The translations under genes were made by a program, and so were the position numbers. Of a stretch of 64,000 nucleotides of DNA, positions 32,123-44,056 are shown in pieces (positions within the stretch are counted from its first letter, which is position 1; every line of letters begins with the position of its first letter). The notes beneath the pieces are model-generated. The model searched no databases, was not told where the DNA came from, and saw only the letters and a list, made by a program, of their open reading frames with translations. The stretch comes from Eunapius fragilis (lineage: Eukaryota > Porifera > Demospongiae > Spongillida > Spongillidae): the NCBI GenBank assembly GCA_963681505.1, contig OY811973.1, positions 2,840,267-2,904,266 of the forward strand. Reading direction: 5' to 3'.

Positions 32123-32976
32123 CAGAGATAATATATAGAGGGATTGGAAACGGGGCCAATCAACACTAATTAACGCGCGCAATCCTCGAACGAATCCTTA
32201 CAAGCGGTTCGGATACATGTATAGCACTTAGAATTTTTATACAACAGACACGTTTAGAAGGTTGTACAGATATAATCTCTGGAACAGGCACGGACAAGGT
32301 TAGGCCTTCTGTAGCAGGTACATGTACTTGAGCGCGAGGAATTGCCACGACCAAAGTCCCCCTTTTCCTCGCGTTCTTAATGTGCCGAAACCTCAATTTA
32401 CTTCCACCCATCACTTTTGAGATATACAAAACGATTGGAACGTGATTTAACTTAAAAAACATGTGCTAGGCACACAACCAACATAGCTCTACCAAAGTAA
32501 CATATCAAAACCAGCCACCATCGTTACAAAAAGCCGTGACTCCCCGCAAGAGTAAGGGTACCCAAAACATCACAGCGAAGTTTCTGAAGATGCTAACGCA
32601 AACAACATAGCGGTAGGCACATACTAGACTATGGCATTAAATACACAAATAATGACGAGAACAGTTATTCTAGATCGCCGGATTCTCCCCGCAAAGTAAA
32701 AAAATGGCCATTTCTTTTTCTTTTTCGGTTAAAAAATGGCTCAAAATCGAATCTATAAGTATTCAATGAATCCTTAATGGATCATCTATCGAATACTTTT
32801 TTTAAACTTGAGAAGGCACGTTTCTTTACCTTGTAACATTCAAGGCTTCAATTCAAGCCTACAATTCCGCCCCCTTTTTTGGTCAACATAGGTGTGATTC
32901 ACGCGTGCAAGGATAGGGCGCGCTAAAGTCTATGGCGCACGTGATTCGTTTCCAATCCCTCTATATATTATCTCTG
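32123..32976. mobile_element. 854-bp DNA element with perfect 30-bp TIRs
   Basis: CAGAGATAATATATAGAGGG and 10 further bases at the left end are exactly inverted at the right end (32,947-32,976). No clear target duplication and no transposase. It ends 56 bp before the PDCD2L start codon. Confidence 0.85.
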
Positions 32977-33032
32977 CTAGCAATAACCATCAATACTATT
33001 AACTTAACTCCTGTTATTTTAATAGTGTGCAT

Positions 33033-34704
33033 ATGACGGCTAAGCTAGGAGTATGCGACGAGAGGTGCCCTGGCACGAACCTTTCGCCTTACGAAAATAA
33101 GATAGGAGGCTATCCGGTATGGATACATAGAAGTTGAGGCCTGTGTGTTGAAACGCAAATTCGTTGTTTGCGTGGCCTTCCTCTTTATCGAAACTACAAC
33201 ACACCGTTACGAAGGACTTCTACCCTAGCGTGAAGATGGACGCCCTGCCGGCTTGCAGGCGGTGTGGCAGACCGCTCCTGCTCCTTGTCCAGGTGTACTG
33301 CCCGCTCGAAGGTTCCAAGTACCACCGCCTTATCCACACCTACTGCTGTGAGCAACGCGAGTGCTGGTCCGCACAGGAGAGGTAATAACATCTCCTCCAC
33401 TCCGAGAGGCTAACTTTGTAAACTATTAATGCACCCTTATACAGCTGGCTTGTACTACGGTCCCAGCTTCTGGAAGCTGACTATGGTGCGAGCGACAGGT
33501 GCGGCCAGTTGGAAAAAAGCGGCTTACGCATGGGCGTGGACGAGTGGTGCGATGGAGCCGACCGGTGGGACTGGGACAGGTAACACATGTGCCCCCTCCC
33601 CCACCCCCCTTTCCTTTTTTTTTTATAAGCCACGTCCCATTCGCTTAGCAGTGCTAATGATGAGGATACACCGATCAGTTATGCGGACCCTTGCAAGACC
33701 GAGTGTATCTCCCTCACTACTGAAGGGTTCAAAGCTGGCAGCACCCCGTGCAGTGGCGCGGTGAGTTATAACGGGCCTTGCTTCCCCTCGTTCTTCATCG
33801 ATGTCTTCGAGGACACCGACGAGGTCGTTCAGATGTCGACGAAAAGGTACCAGGCCGAAGCCGACGACGCTGAGAACAAGGAACGTGGCGACGAGAGTTC
33901 CTGGAGCGGCGAGAAGTACGAAAAGGCAACAGCGAAACATGGCGACAGAGTTTTTGAGAAGTTCTACAAAGTTGTTTCGAAGTGGCCCGAACAGATTTTA
34001 CGGTAAACCAGCGCGCGTAACTTATACGCAGCAAAAAGTTTCAGAATCCCAGCCTTGGGCTTTTGGGGTGGTTTTTAACAAAAAGCCTCCTGGAATTGAG
34101 CATCTAGCGCAAAAAGCCTCCTGGGATTCGGCGTCCAGGGTGGTAATAGAAAACCATACTGGGTTTGTCGAACAAAAACCGTGTTGAAGCAGTACTAAAA
34201 ATGAACTCAACATGGTTTTTGTTCGACAAACAGCATGGTTTTTAAGTTATACCCACCCTAAATCAATTTTGCTATGCTAGACGCTCAATTCCGGGTTGGT
34301 TTTTAAAACCACCCTAAGAACCCAAGGCTGGGATTTTCCTGTGGTACCAGTAGAATGATGTTGTTGTTTCCATTAGATACCACCACTCTGGGTGCCCGCT
34401 TTATCTGAGGAGCACTTCAAACTCATTGAAGCCGGAACATATCAAATGCAAGCACTGCGGCTCCTCCTGTGTGTACGAATTCCAACTGATGCCTACCTTG
34501 GTATACCTTGTTCAAAAATCAGTGAGGGAGAAGCATGCCAGCAGTGGCACTGAGGCTCCCTTGGTTGAATTTGGCACTGTCATGGTGTACACTTGTTCAA
34601 GGAACTGCTGGGATGACAGCTGCCCCCTTTTCAGAGAAGAATATTGTTTTGTTCAGGTTGACCCAGACGAATCTTTGGTCAAGGCATTTCAACCCCTTCA
34701 TTAA
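33033..34704 (+). CDS. PDCD2L: PDCD2L orthologue (programmed cell death 2-like)
   Basis: Five exons, 347 aa: 33,033-33,116; 33,236-33,381; 33,445-33,579; 33,652-34,002; 34,377-34,704. All phases match, and the length is close to the vertebrate protein. The N-terminal half has the zinc-binding CRRCGRPLLLLVQVYCPLEG segment and SWLVLRSQ; the C-terminal PDCD2_C half has KYEKATAKHGDRVFEKF, CKHCGSSCVYEFQLMP and EFGTVMVYTCSRNCW. Family members (PDCD2, PDCD2L, yeast Tsr4) are known as dedicated chaperones for ribosomal protein uS5 during 40S assembly; that role is inferred here. EFGTVMVYTC and the length favour PDCD2L over PDCD2. Exon 1 (28 codons) is the least certain. Intron 4 carries a MITE. The gene converges with the Schlafen-like gene. 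Confidence 0.92.
34045..34335. mobile_element. 291-bp MITE-like inverted repeat in PDCD2L intron 4
   Basis: AATCCCAGCCTTGGG at 34,045 is exactly inverted at 34,321-34,335. Pairing continues through GGGTGGTTTTTAA. The centre has a second hairpin around GTCGAACAAAAACC / GGTTTTTGTTCGAC. Confidence 0.85.
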
Positions 34705-34732
34705 ATGATTTTACAGTTAACTCAAACCTTAA

Positions 34733-34755
34733 ATTAAAAAAAGTAACTCTTTAAT
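34733..34755. promoter_or_regulatory. Facing candidate polyadenylation signals of PDCD2L (+) and the Schlafen-like gene (-)
   Basis: ATTAAA on the plus strand (34,733) and ATTAAA on the minus strand (plus-strand TTTAAT at 34,750) lie within 23 bp, in the 225 bp between the two convergent stop codons. They are variant signals, so this is tentative. Confidence 0.4.
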
Positions 34756-34929
34756 TTTTCATTCTAGCAGGAGTATATGACAAGACATTCACCAATTTAA
34801 CATGTTACACACACACACACACAAACACACAAAATGAACAGGAGAGATCGTTCAATGTTGCAGAATTTGCTGTGTGTGCACGATATAACAGTGTTGTGTA
34901 AGGGAACTGAATGAAGTGGTGGTATGGGG

Positions 34930-37900
34930 TCACTGGTAGTAGGAAGGAGGACGTAGCATTGGGTAGTAGACCACTGGTGGTGCCAAGGTCGGAGGTGGCC
35001 TTGAGAACATGCCGTTGTTAGACCCAATGGTACTGCTGTAATAAACCTGACCAGGGTATTGTCCAACATGGCTGCAGCCAGCTCTGGCAAGCGGCACGAG
35101 AGGATATGGTGGGGCTTGATATGGTTGGTATCCTGTAAGGGCAGGTACGGCATGCTGTTTGTTTAAAGAAGGGGGTGGGGCTTGAAGATGATTGGCGACT
35201 TGTTGGTTCAAGCCAGGAACAACTCGGTTGACTCCCATAGCAACAGAAGCTGCTGAACAAGTCTCCTTATTTTCCTTGCAGGAGCCATGCACCCTCACTG
35301 ATGACAGTGATTGCCCAGTAGAGGGAATGACGGGACAATAATCATTACCTGGGTGGGTTCCCTTAGCCTGCTGCATACTCTTGTTACATATTGGAATAAC
35401 CTCTGCCACAGGCTTGCTGCTCAAAGCAGTGCTTCCTTGGTACACCGGTCCATCAGGAGTGGCCGTATTAGTGCTAGGAGCAGTGCTTGGTCTTGATGGT
35501 ACAGGGGTGGCCGTATTAGTGCTGGGAGCAGTGCTTGGTCTTGGTGGTACAGCAGGAGTGGATGTATTAGTGCTGGGAGCAGTGCTTGGTCTTGATGGTA
35601 CAGCAGGGGTGGATGTATTAGTGCTGGGAGCAGTGCTTCCTTGGTACACAGGTCTTGATGGTACAGCAGGGGTGGCCGTATTAGTGCAATCCGACTTCAT
35701 TTGACTAATGTCCCTGCTCGAATCCTCACCAGCTCCTGAAACAACACTTGCTCCTGCGTCGACGCGTCCAGGTTGACTCAGATTGCAGCCAGCTTGCCCC
35801 AGTCCTCCGGTAACCTTGGGGGCATCACGTGTGGTCGCACCTACACCTGGATCGGCCGGCTTTACCCGGCCAGCCTCCTCGTTTGCGACCACCAGTGGCA
35901 GCGCGCGCTCCGACACAACAGAGTCAGCCTGCACCGAACAAGCAGCAGCGTCCTTTGAATTGTGTGGAGGGGAGCCTGTCATCGCTGAGCGTACAGACAG
36001 ACAGTCGGCCCTCATGGATACCACGCTCAGAGATGACACCCTGCTCACATCGTCCACACTGATGGCCGTCTCCTTGCTAAGTCCTTCGAAGCCTCTAGCC
36101 ATCCGTTGGACCATGCTGCTGCGATTTATGGTGGCGATGCTACGAACCTTTGTGGGAACCCCGCCATCAGCCTGAGCTGTGATGATGGTTACAGTGCGAC
36201 TCTTTGCGAGGGGGTCATTTTGACCCTTTGCAGAGTCAATACACACATTTTCAGCGTCCTTATTTTGACTCTTTTCGTTGGTACAATCCTTCAAAGCATT
36301 ACTTTGACTGTTACGACCTTTTTCAATGTCAGCCTGACCTCCAGTAGTATTAGGACGATCGTTTTCAAAGCCATTACATGCACCCTTCTTCACCCTATCA
36401 CTACCCTCCTTCATCCTATCACTACCCTCCTTCACCCTATCACTACTCTCCTTCACCCTATCACTACCCTCCTTCACCCTATCACTACCCTCCTTCACCC
36501 TATCACTACCCTCCTTCACCCTATCACTACCCTCCTTCACCCTATCACTACTCTCCTTCACTCTGTTGGACTCTCCTTTTCCTTGAAGAAGATTGACGAA
36601 ACAGTTTTCAGCAAGCAGTTTCTGCAGAGGTAGAAATGACAAAGGAGAAATGGCACACCATCCACATGCTCACCATTAGGCAATAGAAACAGAAACATCT
36701 TGCTGTTACGTACAATAAAGACCAATGGTATCTATCAACAAGGCACTATGTCACGGGTGAAGGAATAGCCTTAATAGGGGGGGGGGGGGCTCAAAGATAT
36801 ATTATTCATTGAATTTCGCCCTACTGGTATCAGTATGTACAAGATGTGAGGTACGGGGGGGGGGGGGGGGGGGGAGGGGGCGGCAGCAGCCCCCTGGTAC
36901 TTAGAACTACCCGTAAGGTCAGCTCAGTAGGGGAACTGGTGAGCAACTTGTTTCTGCACTCCGTATAACAGTTTACACAATCAGTTTGTTAACTATTATA
37001 ATACAGTACATGTACACAGTTTTTTTTTTAATTCTAGTTATTCCTAAGATTATAATTTGTTGTTATAATGCATGACTAGGACTGTCAAAAATATATATGC
37101 AAAAAAATGCTCCAAATTCCACCAAAAATGTCGGCTACCTTTTAAACCGTCATGCTTGCTTGTTTGCATGGTTCTATGATTCCGAAGCTACAGCGGCTGT
37201 GCTACTGCCTGTCTCTGATGGCTCCAGGGCTATTAGGCAAGGCACAGTGGCTGTGCTGCTACCCACCTGCAATTTTAAGAGTTACTGTCTATCGTGGAGT
37301 CAGTAAGTGCTAGCATTTAGGTGTACGTGTGACCTTGGGTGAGACCGTTTTTCAGTTGTCTTTTTCTGGCCAATTTGGAAGACGGTACCTCAACATTCGC
37401 CAAAATAGCAGTGCACTGTACATTTCGGGATAGCACTTGATTTTGTGATTTACTGACTGTTTTCGGCAGTATACAATGCTTTAAAAATAGAAAATGCTGG
37501 CAATTAGAAATGCTGGAATTATTTCGACAGCCCTATCAATGACATACAAAACTAATAATTTCCATTAATAAATTCAATCCACTGAAAGAATATGGGTCGA
37601 AAAGCTAATGTTGTCATTAAAGTTAAAAACAATTCGCTCAGAAACTTGGTCACAAGCAGAATAAATCAAACAGTGAGATATTGATCATTGTTTGTGGAGA
37701 GGGGTGTGTACATTATTGTGTTGTTGGGCTTATGTTATGTATATAATAACTGAACTGAATAAATACATAGGCCAAATTAAACAGCCCACTTGGTTAAATA
37801 TTCTTATCATAAAGGATTGAAGTCTTGAAGATTATTGACCACCGTTGTGCCAAATATAATTAACTACTACACAAAGGTCACGTGACCATCTATGAATATT

Positions 37901-40900
37901 ATTATGAAATGTGTTAGCTCCCATAGACCAAATGGGGGATACTTTGAAAGACGTCTGTAGATCTACAGCATGATATATAGCCAAGTGTATGGGACAGTTC
38001 TAATCGAACTGCTTACGGTATGTCCTTTAATATCAATACAGTGGAATCCCTGAATTGGGATCACTGATATGCGGACAACTACTGTACACTGTGGACACAT
38101 TTTGAAATTTGGAATCCCCAAAGTATCGAAATTTCATTGATTGATGTATATTACGAACCCTTGAAATAGGGACATCTCGATAATCAAGACAATTGAGGTG
38201 GGTCCCTGATAGTATCTGCATTAGAGAGGTTAAACTGTACATGGAGTAGGTTTAGAGGTAAGTTTAAACATGTACTTTATTAACCACGCACAACTGTGCC
38301 AATCAAAATGCAGCGACAGGTAACGCCAGTATGCAGTACCACGGCAACGACAAAAAAGTGGTGCTGACGACAACATGTGGTTAGCAATGGTTTCCACGGC
38401 AACACAAAACATGCTGCCCTCTTACCTCTGTGCACTGCTTCAAGGTGTGGAGCTTGATCTCGTGAGGAGTGAGTGGTCCATGTACCACCTGTCCACGCCT
38501 CAGGAACACCTGGGAGATGGAGCAAAAGAAGGAGGTGGAAGATTTGAAACTGTAGGGGATTCGCTACATGTGTGAACCGCTATTAAGTTTACATCAGTCT
38601 ACAGTTTATTGCAAGAGGCCATAGTCATTGGTCACTAAGGATAATGGTAGGAATACGTACAGCTGTTTAGAGAGAATAGCATGGTTTAATGGTAGCAATG
38701 TGCTTAAGAGCAGGGAATAACTGTGACTTAATAACTGTGGCTTAATAACTGACCAAATAACTGTAGTATAATAACTGTGGCTTAATAGTACTGGTCACCT
38801 GGTGAAACTCATCCTGATAAAGCTTGTATCTGTCTCCGGGGGCAACACGAATCTCCACAATGCGCAAGTCCCCGTGAGTACTTGCCCCTACCTCCTTCAC
38901 AGGGGTGAAGGTGACCCTATACATGTCTGGCCTGACCATTGGCTTGAACTTCTTGAAGGTCTCATCTATCACCAGTCTGAGGTTATCCTCCTCCTTTCTG
39001 TTGATGGTGTCTCCATAGACAAAGCCTAACATGGAGGTGTGGGTGTGTGATGAGGTGAAGGGATGTAATTGTGAGTGAGGATGAGATGATAGCAAGGGTA
39101 GGTGACCATGGTGAAGATGATAGCAAGGGTAGGTGGCAATGGTGAAGATGATAGCAAGGGTAGGTGGCAATGGTGAAGATGATAGCAAGGGTAGGTGACA
39201 ATGGTGAAGATGATAGCAAGGGTAGGTGACAATGGTGAAGATGATAGCAAGGGTAGGTGACAATGGTGAAGATGATAGCAAGGGTAGGTGACCATGGTGA
39301 AGATGATAGTAAGGGTAGGTGACAATGGTGAAGATGATAGCAAGGGTAGGTGGCAATGGTGAAGATGATAGCAAGGGTAGGTGACAATGGTGAAGATGAT
39401 AGCAAGGGTAGGTGACAATGGTGAAGATGATAGCAAGGGTAGGTGACAATGGTGAAGATAATAGCAAGGGTAGGTGGCAATGGTGAAGATGATAGTAAGG
39501 GTAGGTGACCATGGTGAAGATGATAGCAAGGGTAGGTGGCAATGGTGAAGATGATAGCAAGGGTAGGTGGCAATGGTGAAGATGATAGCAAGGGTGACCA
39601 TGGTGAAGACGATAGCAAGGGTAGGTGACCATGGTGAAGACGATAGCAAGGGTAGGTGACAATGGTGAAGATGATAGTAAGGGTAGGTGACAATGGTGAA
39701 GATGATAGCAAGGGTAGGTGACAATGGTGAAGATGATAGTAAGGGTAGGTGACCATGGTGAAGATGATAGCAAGGGTAGGTGACCATGGTGAAGATGATA
39801 GCAAGGGTAGGTGGCAATGGTGAAGATGATAGCAAGGGTAGGTGACCATGGTGAAGATGATAGCAAGGGTAGGTGACCATGGTGAAGATGATAGCAAGGG
39901 TAGGTGGCAATGGTGAAGATGATAGCAAGGGTAGGTGACCATGGTGAAGATGATAGCAAGGGTAGGTGACCATGGTGAAGATGATAGCAAGGGTAGGTGG
40001 CAATGGTGAAGATGATAGTAAGGGTAGGTGACAATGGTGAAGATGATAGCAAGGGTAGGTGACCATGGTGAAGATGATAGCAAGGGTAGGTGACAATGGT
40101 GAAGATGATAGCAAGGGTAGGTGGCAATGGTGAAGATGATAGCAAGGGTAGGTGACAATGGTGAAGATGATAGCAAGGGTAGGTGACCATGGTGAAGATG
40201 ATAGCAAGGGTAGGTGGCAATGGTGAAGATGATAGTAAGGGCAGGTGGCAATGGTGAAGATGATAGCAAGGGTAGGTGGCAATGGTGAAGATGATAGTAA
40301 GGGTAGGTGGCAATGGTGAAGATGATAGCAAGGGTAGGTGACCATGGTGAAGATGATAGCAAGGGTAGGTGACAATGGTGAAGATGATAGTAAGGGTAGG
40401 TGGCAATGGTGAAGATGATAGCAAGGGTAGGTGGCAATGGTGAAGATGATAGCAAGGGTAGGTGACAATGGTGAAGATGATAGCAAGGGTAGGTGACAAT
40501 GGTGAAGATGATAGTAAGGGTAGGTGGCAATGGTGAAGATGATAGCAAGGGTAGGTGGCAATGGTGAAGATGATAGCAAGGGTAGGTGGCAATGGTGAAG
40601 ATGATAGCAAGGGTAGGTGACAATGGTGAAGATGATAGTAAGGGTAGGTGGCAATGGTGAAGATGATAGCAAGGGTAGGTGACAATGGTGAAGATGATAG
40701 TAAGGGTAGGTGGCAATGGTGAAGATGATAGCAAGGGTAGGTGACAATGGTGAAGATGATAGCAAGGGTAGGTGACCATGGTGAAGATGATAGCAAGGGT
40801 AGGTGACAATAGTGAAGATGATAGTAAGGGTAGGTGACTATAGTGAAGATGATAGTAAGGGTAGGTGACAATGGTGAAGATGATAGTAAGGGTAGGTGGC

Positions 40901-42631
40901 AATGGTGAAGATGATAGCAAGGGTAGGTGACAATGGTGAAGATGATAGCAAGGGTAGGTGACAATGGTGAAGATGATAGCAAGGGTAGGTGACCATGGTG
41001 AAGATGATAGCAAGGGTAGGTGACAATGGTGAAGATGATAGCAAGGGTAGGTGACAATGGTGAAGATGATAGCAAGGGTAGGTGACAATGGTGAAGATGA
41101 TAGTAAGGGTAGGTGACCATGGTGAAGATGATAGCAAGGGTAGGTGGCAATGGTGAAGATTATAGCAAGGGTAGGTGACAATGGTGAAGATGATAGCAAG
41201 GGTAGGTGACCATGGTGAAGATGATAGCAAGGGTAGGTGACAATAGTGAAGATGATAGTAAGGGTAGGTGACCATAGTGAAGATGATAGTAAGGGTAGGT
41301 GACAATAGTGAAGATGATAGCAAGAGTAAGTGACAATGGTGAAGATAAAAGGTGACTGGGTGAGGTGGACTGTGGGATGGTGGGATGATAATACATATAC
41401 ATTGTGTTAAGGTGATCGTTGTAAGGTATTCTTGGAAAGCCACACACATTTGCTATCCCCTCCCCTACCTCTCCTCCCCTGTTATTATTTAAAATTAAAC
41501 TTGACTTTAGGTTTCAACTCTTATAAGTGTGCAATTGATTCATTAGAAATAAAAAGCTGGTTCTCATACTATGCACACTGGTTCTCATACTATGCTCACT
41601 GGTTCTCATACTATGCTCACTGGTTCTCATACTATGCTCACTGGTTCTCATACTATCCAGGGAGTGGGGCTATGGTAGGACAATTGGTTCCACCTGGTGC
41701 TTTTTGAGGGTCTACTTGCATGCACACACACAGTCATTTTGCTGCTAGCAGGTCTCTTAAGATCACCCATCATGGAATGACAGACTGACTTTTAAACTAG
41801 AACCATGTAACTACACACGTTTTAAAAACAGTAAGCCAGACTACAAGATCATTATCACCTGTGTTGGAGACCACATACATTAAAACACAACCAGAGAAGC
41901 TGGTACACAGCAGCTGCTACAGAAAGGTTGCTATAAGGGTGAACCCCACGGGACTTGCTGAAAGGGATCTCGTGAGAAGGGGGGGGGGGGGGGGGGGGGC
42001 GCTCTATAAGTCCCAGAGTTCTGCAGGTACTCTTCCCGGTAATCAACTTAAATAGGGGCGGGGCTCAACCAGCCATCTTACCAGTTTTGCTTGCTCCGAA
42101 GACAAGCATCCCGCCTTTTCCGTTGAGAAACGAGCCGACGCACCTAGCAATCATCTGTTCGGGAAAATATAAAACAGCTACTCACCAACGATGCGTACAA
42201 TCCATTACGAGGTTGCGAGCAGAAAGCTTTAAAACGCTACTTACCGTTCTCAACTCCATTTCCTCGCTGGGAATAGTACGCACCAAGGTGTGCCATTCGT
42301 CCTGCACATAGCTAAGCCTTTGTAGAGCCTCATAGCATCTTTTGCTTTACGGGAGAACGTTGTATAGCGCATGTGCGTGTGTGTGTGCGAGGAGACAGAG
42401 GTGAAGATAATAGTCTATAGCATACAAACGAATAAAGCGTATAGAGCAATACGACGAGACAAACGTCAAATATCGCACACAATACCTCGGTCCAGGTGCC
42501 ACGGAATCTACTTTATGCCGCTGAAGAGAATAAAATTGATAGTCTTCATTTAAGTGTTAAAACAGCCTCCGCCTCCATACCTTGCTTTCTGATGTCAAAA
42601 CTTCACCTTTTCTCTTCGAGATCAGCGGCAT
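34930..42631 (-). CDS. Schlafen-like protein with AlbA_2 domain and long repeat-rich tail
   Basis: Seven minus-strand exons join in frame (about 753 aa): 42,631-42,581; 42,520-42,486; 42,344-42,245; 42,154-42,082; 39,025-38,799; 38,509-38,426; 36,621-34,930. Residues about 55-190 match the Schlafen AlbA_2 domain: MIARCVGSFLNGKGGMLVFG, then NLRLVIDETFKKFKP, DMYRVTFTPV and VFLRRGQVVHGPLTPHEI. The last exon is low complexity: nine or so DRVKEGS heptads, then Ser/Thr-rich sequence with AVPSRPSTAPSTNTST repeats, and a Pro/Tyr-rich end PMLRPPSYYQ. Schlafens act on tRNA/RNA in vertebrates, but the ExxxxE nuclease motif is not evident here, so activity is unknown. Exons 1-3 are less certain than 4-7. 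Intron 4 holds a giant minisatellite. Confidence 0.78.
35440..35680 (-). repeat. In-frame coding repeat (SRPSTAPSTNT-type) in the last exon
   Basis: Four to five copies of roughly 48-66 bp encoding variants of AVPSRPSTAPSTNTST in the Schlafen-like tail; lengths are multiples of three. Confidence 0.85.
36375..36570 (-). repeat. 21-bp in-frame coding repeat, about 9 copies
   Basis: Each unit encodes the heptad DRVKEGS (plus-strand CCTTCACCCTATCACTACC). Variation is mostly silent or conservative. Confidence 0.92.
36770..36885. repeat. Two poly(G) tracts in intron 6 of the Schlafen-like gene
   Basis: Runs of about 12-13 G near 36,777 and about 18 G near 36,856. Confidence 0.85.
38039..38237. 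mobile_element. 199-bp pogo/Tigger-like MITE flanked by TA
   Basis: It begins CAGTGGAATCCC and ends GGTTAAACTG with TA on each side (38,037 and 38,238), the arrangement of pogo/Tigger-type elements. The inner inverted repeat is weak. It lies in intron 6 of the Schlafen-like gene. Confidence 0.5.
39080..41350. repeat. 31-bp minisatellite, about 73 copies, in intron 4 of the Schlafen-like gene
   Basis: Head-to-tail units GATGATAGCAAGGGTAGGTG followed by ACAATGGTGAA. Units differ mainly at a few positions (TAGC/TAGT, GACAATGG/GACCATGG/GGCAATGG), giving an ordered pattern of variants. Because 31 is not a multiple of three and no stop occurs, all three minus-strand frames stay open across it. Confidence 0.97.
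41560..41665. repeat. 21-bp minisatellite, 5 copies
   Basis: CACTGGTTCTCATACTATGC followed by T or A, repeated head to tail in intron 4 of the Schlafen-like gene. Confidence 0.92.
41979..42000. repeat. Poly(G) tract
   Basis: About 20 G residues, roughly 80 bp downstream (gene sense) of exon 4 of the Schlafen-like gene. Confidence 0.85.
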
Positions 42632-42730
42632 CCTATACGTTACGACTTTCAAAAAGACCGGTTTTAATTTGTATTTTAACCCGTTCGATATAGACACGAG
42701 ATTATTCTCTATTTAACCCTGGGCATAAAC
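42632..42730. promoter_or_regulatory. Bidirectional promoter: Schlafen-like gene (-) / EXOSC6 (+)
   Basis: Only 99 bp separate the two inferred start codons (ATG at 42,631 on minus, 42,731 on plus). Any core promoter elements for both genes must lie here or overlap the first exons. No TATA box is obvious. Confidence 0.6.
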
Positions 42731-43985
42731 ATGCCTGAACAAAAACGTATACAAGGTCCGGAAGAAACACGGAACCCCCTGTTGTACTTGCAAACAGAAG
42801 AGAAATTGCATAGGCCAGCAGTAAGCTTGAGATTAAATCCCAACCTGCCAAATATGCTTGCTACCATACACTTACCTAGTAGAATCCCCCCCACCCCCCA
42901 CCCCACCCCCAAGTGATGTGTTTGGATGCTGCATCATGTTTACCTGATAAAGTTAACGAACCACCCACCACTAGGCCTATTCGTTCAGCATTTTGGAAAA
43001 TAATTTATTCCGTGCTGGACAACGGACAAATCAAACAGCTGCCTCTAAACCCTTTTAGGTATTGACAGAGATAGTGTGTTGCACTATCTCTCCGGTATAC
43101 ATTTTACAGCTGTGCTAATAAAGTTTGTAATATTGTGGAATACTTCTAGAATTATAAGCTAATGAAATCAACACCACGTATGACGTTTGGACATAATTTG
43201 GTTACGTGCCTGTGCACTGAGCACCCTGGGTGTGTCCACTGAGCACCATGGGTGTAACAACTGAGCACCCTGGGTACGACCAAGACCCTGGGTGTAACTG
43301 CTGAAGATCCTAACCGCCCAATGTCTCTTGAACCTTAGTTAAACGAGGAGGGTTGCAGAAGAGATGGGAGAAAGGCCAACCAGATCAGGCCTCTGTGTAC
43401 GTAGTCTGTTCATCTGCACTGATAGGTCTTTCACCTTATCCCTCCCCCCCCCCCCCTCCCAATCCCATCCCTCCCTCCACCCTTTGCTCTTGCAAGTCCT
43501 ACAGTGTGGTTTGAACCCTCACGCCGCTGGTTCTGTGTACCTTGAGCATGGCAAGACCAAGGTACTCTGTGCAGTGTAAGTCGGGTACCTGTTGTGTTTG
43601 TCTGGTTACCATTATCAACCTGGTGTGTGTGTGTGTGTGTGTGTGTGTGCATGTGTGTGTGCATGTGTGTGTGTGTGTGTGTGTGTGTGCATGTGTGTGT
43701 GTGCATGTCGTTATCCACAATTGCCCATTCACTGCACTGCATAAACAATGTCTCTGTCTCTTTGTCATTACAAAGGTATGGTCCTAGGGATAAGGAGAGA
43801 AGGGAAGACCTCAACCCAGAAGTGAGCCCCTCCTTGGGTGATTGGGGAGTGGGGGGGGGGGGGGGAAGAGGGGTCCAATGTAATGGGGGGGGGGGGGGGG
43901 TCCAAATGTAATGGAGGGGAGATCTTCTATGGAGGTGCTGTGGCAGGTCTGTACCAAGACCTCTTGTCATCACCTACTAAGCTTA

Positions 43986-44056
<71 letters not shown>

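Noticed and set aside
35381..36633. Plus-strand open frames antisense to the Schlafen-like last exon
   Set aside because: They mirror the in-frame 21-bp and 48-66-bp coding repeats on the minus strand, whose exon continuity and splice sites are supported.
38742..41199. Very long minus-strand open frames (802, 738 and 579 codons)
   Set aside because: All three frames repeat the same 31-residue motif because the DNA is a stop-free 31-bp tandem repeat. Only the final part (39,025-38,799) is real coding sequence of the Schlafen-like gene, entered by a splice acceptor after the repeat.
42783..42784. Alternative weak donor (GTACTT) for EXOSC6 exon 1
   Set aside because: The stronger GTAAGC donor at 42,821 keeps conserved N-terminal residues and joins exon 2 at 43,339 in phase 0.
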